Shown one piece after another: positions 13,765-13,772 of a stretch of DNA of 13,772 nt. Source of the DNA: UBA4656 sp002405525 (lineage in GTDB: Bacteria > Pseudomonadota > Gammaproteobacteria > Xanthomonadales > Ahniellaceae). The position numbers were made by a program, and so were the translations under genes. The DNA lies in the NCBI GenBank assembly GCA_036723735.1, contig DAIMGT010000085.1, positions 1 through 13,772 on the forward strand. The letters are read 5' to 3'. Under the pieces are notes generated by a model. The model ran no database searches. It was not told the DNA's origin and saw nothing but the letters and a program-made list of their open reading frames with translations. Numbering within the stretch: the stretch's first letter is position 1; each line of letters begins with the position of its first letter.

Positions 13765-13772
13765 TCAACGGA

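Noticed and set aside
13505..13768. 87-residue - strand frame at the right edge.
   Set aside because: Its product is Arg/Ser-rich with no pattern, whereas the overlapping frame ending at 13558 looks like real protein.
1..13772. Insertion sequence, integrase, attachment site, tRNA or rRNA.
   Set aside because: I saw no transposase or integrase motif, terminal inverted repeat, target duplication or tRNA-like fold on either strand.

Overview
The window is very GC-rich, with long stop-free shadow frames on both strands. The real genes carry clear GGAG-type ribosome binding sites. Together with the protein types (a winged-helix/STAND/TPR membrane regulator and an SpvB/Rhs polymorphic toxin), this suggests a high-GC gammaproteobacterium of the Xanthomonadales/Lysobacterales kind. 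The taxonomic call is inference; there is no rRNA or tRNA here to confirm it.

Layout. (1) 2-728, + strand: the 3' part of a tetratricopeptide-repeat (TPR) gene that runs off the left edge and is broken by one frameshift in a CG-repeat tract near 445-453. (2) 4508-760, - strand: a two-gene operon. It encodes a 1127-residue regulator (winged-helix DNA-binding domain, STAND-type P-loop NTPase, one transmembrane helix, TPR tail), followed with an ATGA stop/start overlap by a 122-residue protein I cannot name. (3) 4509-4690: a 182-bp divergent control region with an 11-bp-period direct repeat that could be the regulator's operator. (4) 4691-5893, + strand: a 400-residue protein whose second half is Gly-rich, with GGX/NGG repeats. 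(5) 5902-5926: a strong GC hairpin. (6) 5999-12967, + strand: a 2322-residue secreted SpvB/Rhs-type polymorphic toxin. Its domains in order are signal peptide, SpvB-like N-terminus, seven FG-GAP/DFNGDG repeats each with a Cys pair, TcB-like middle, YD/Rhs repeats, an unusual two-helix membrane hairpin, Rhs core, hydrophobic linker, self-cleaving HINT domain and a 129-residue C-terminal toxin resembling HNH/Endonuclease VII (GH-E type) nucleases. (7) 12993-13430, + strand: a 145-residue TPR-type protein in the standard position of the immunity gene. (8) 13558-13764, - strand: the 3' remnant of another coding region ending in FQDGFE, convergent with the immunity gene.

How the parts may work together (inference): the membrane STAND/winged-helix protein senses something in or across the inner membrane and controls the divergent Gly-rich/Rhs/immunity transcription unit. 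The Rhs protein leaves the cytoplasm by a Sec-type signal rather than by an obvious type VI adaptor. Its internal TM hairpin has an arginine-rich loop, so by the positive-inside rule both flanking halves would stay outside the cytoplasm. HINT cleavage after His-Asn would free the small basic toxin, and the TPR protein would protect the producer. The most unusual points are the membrane hairpin inside an Rhs protein, the seven Cys-paired propeller-like repeats, and the close linkage of a STAND-type regulator to a polymorphic toxin locus.
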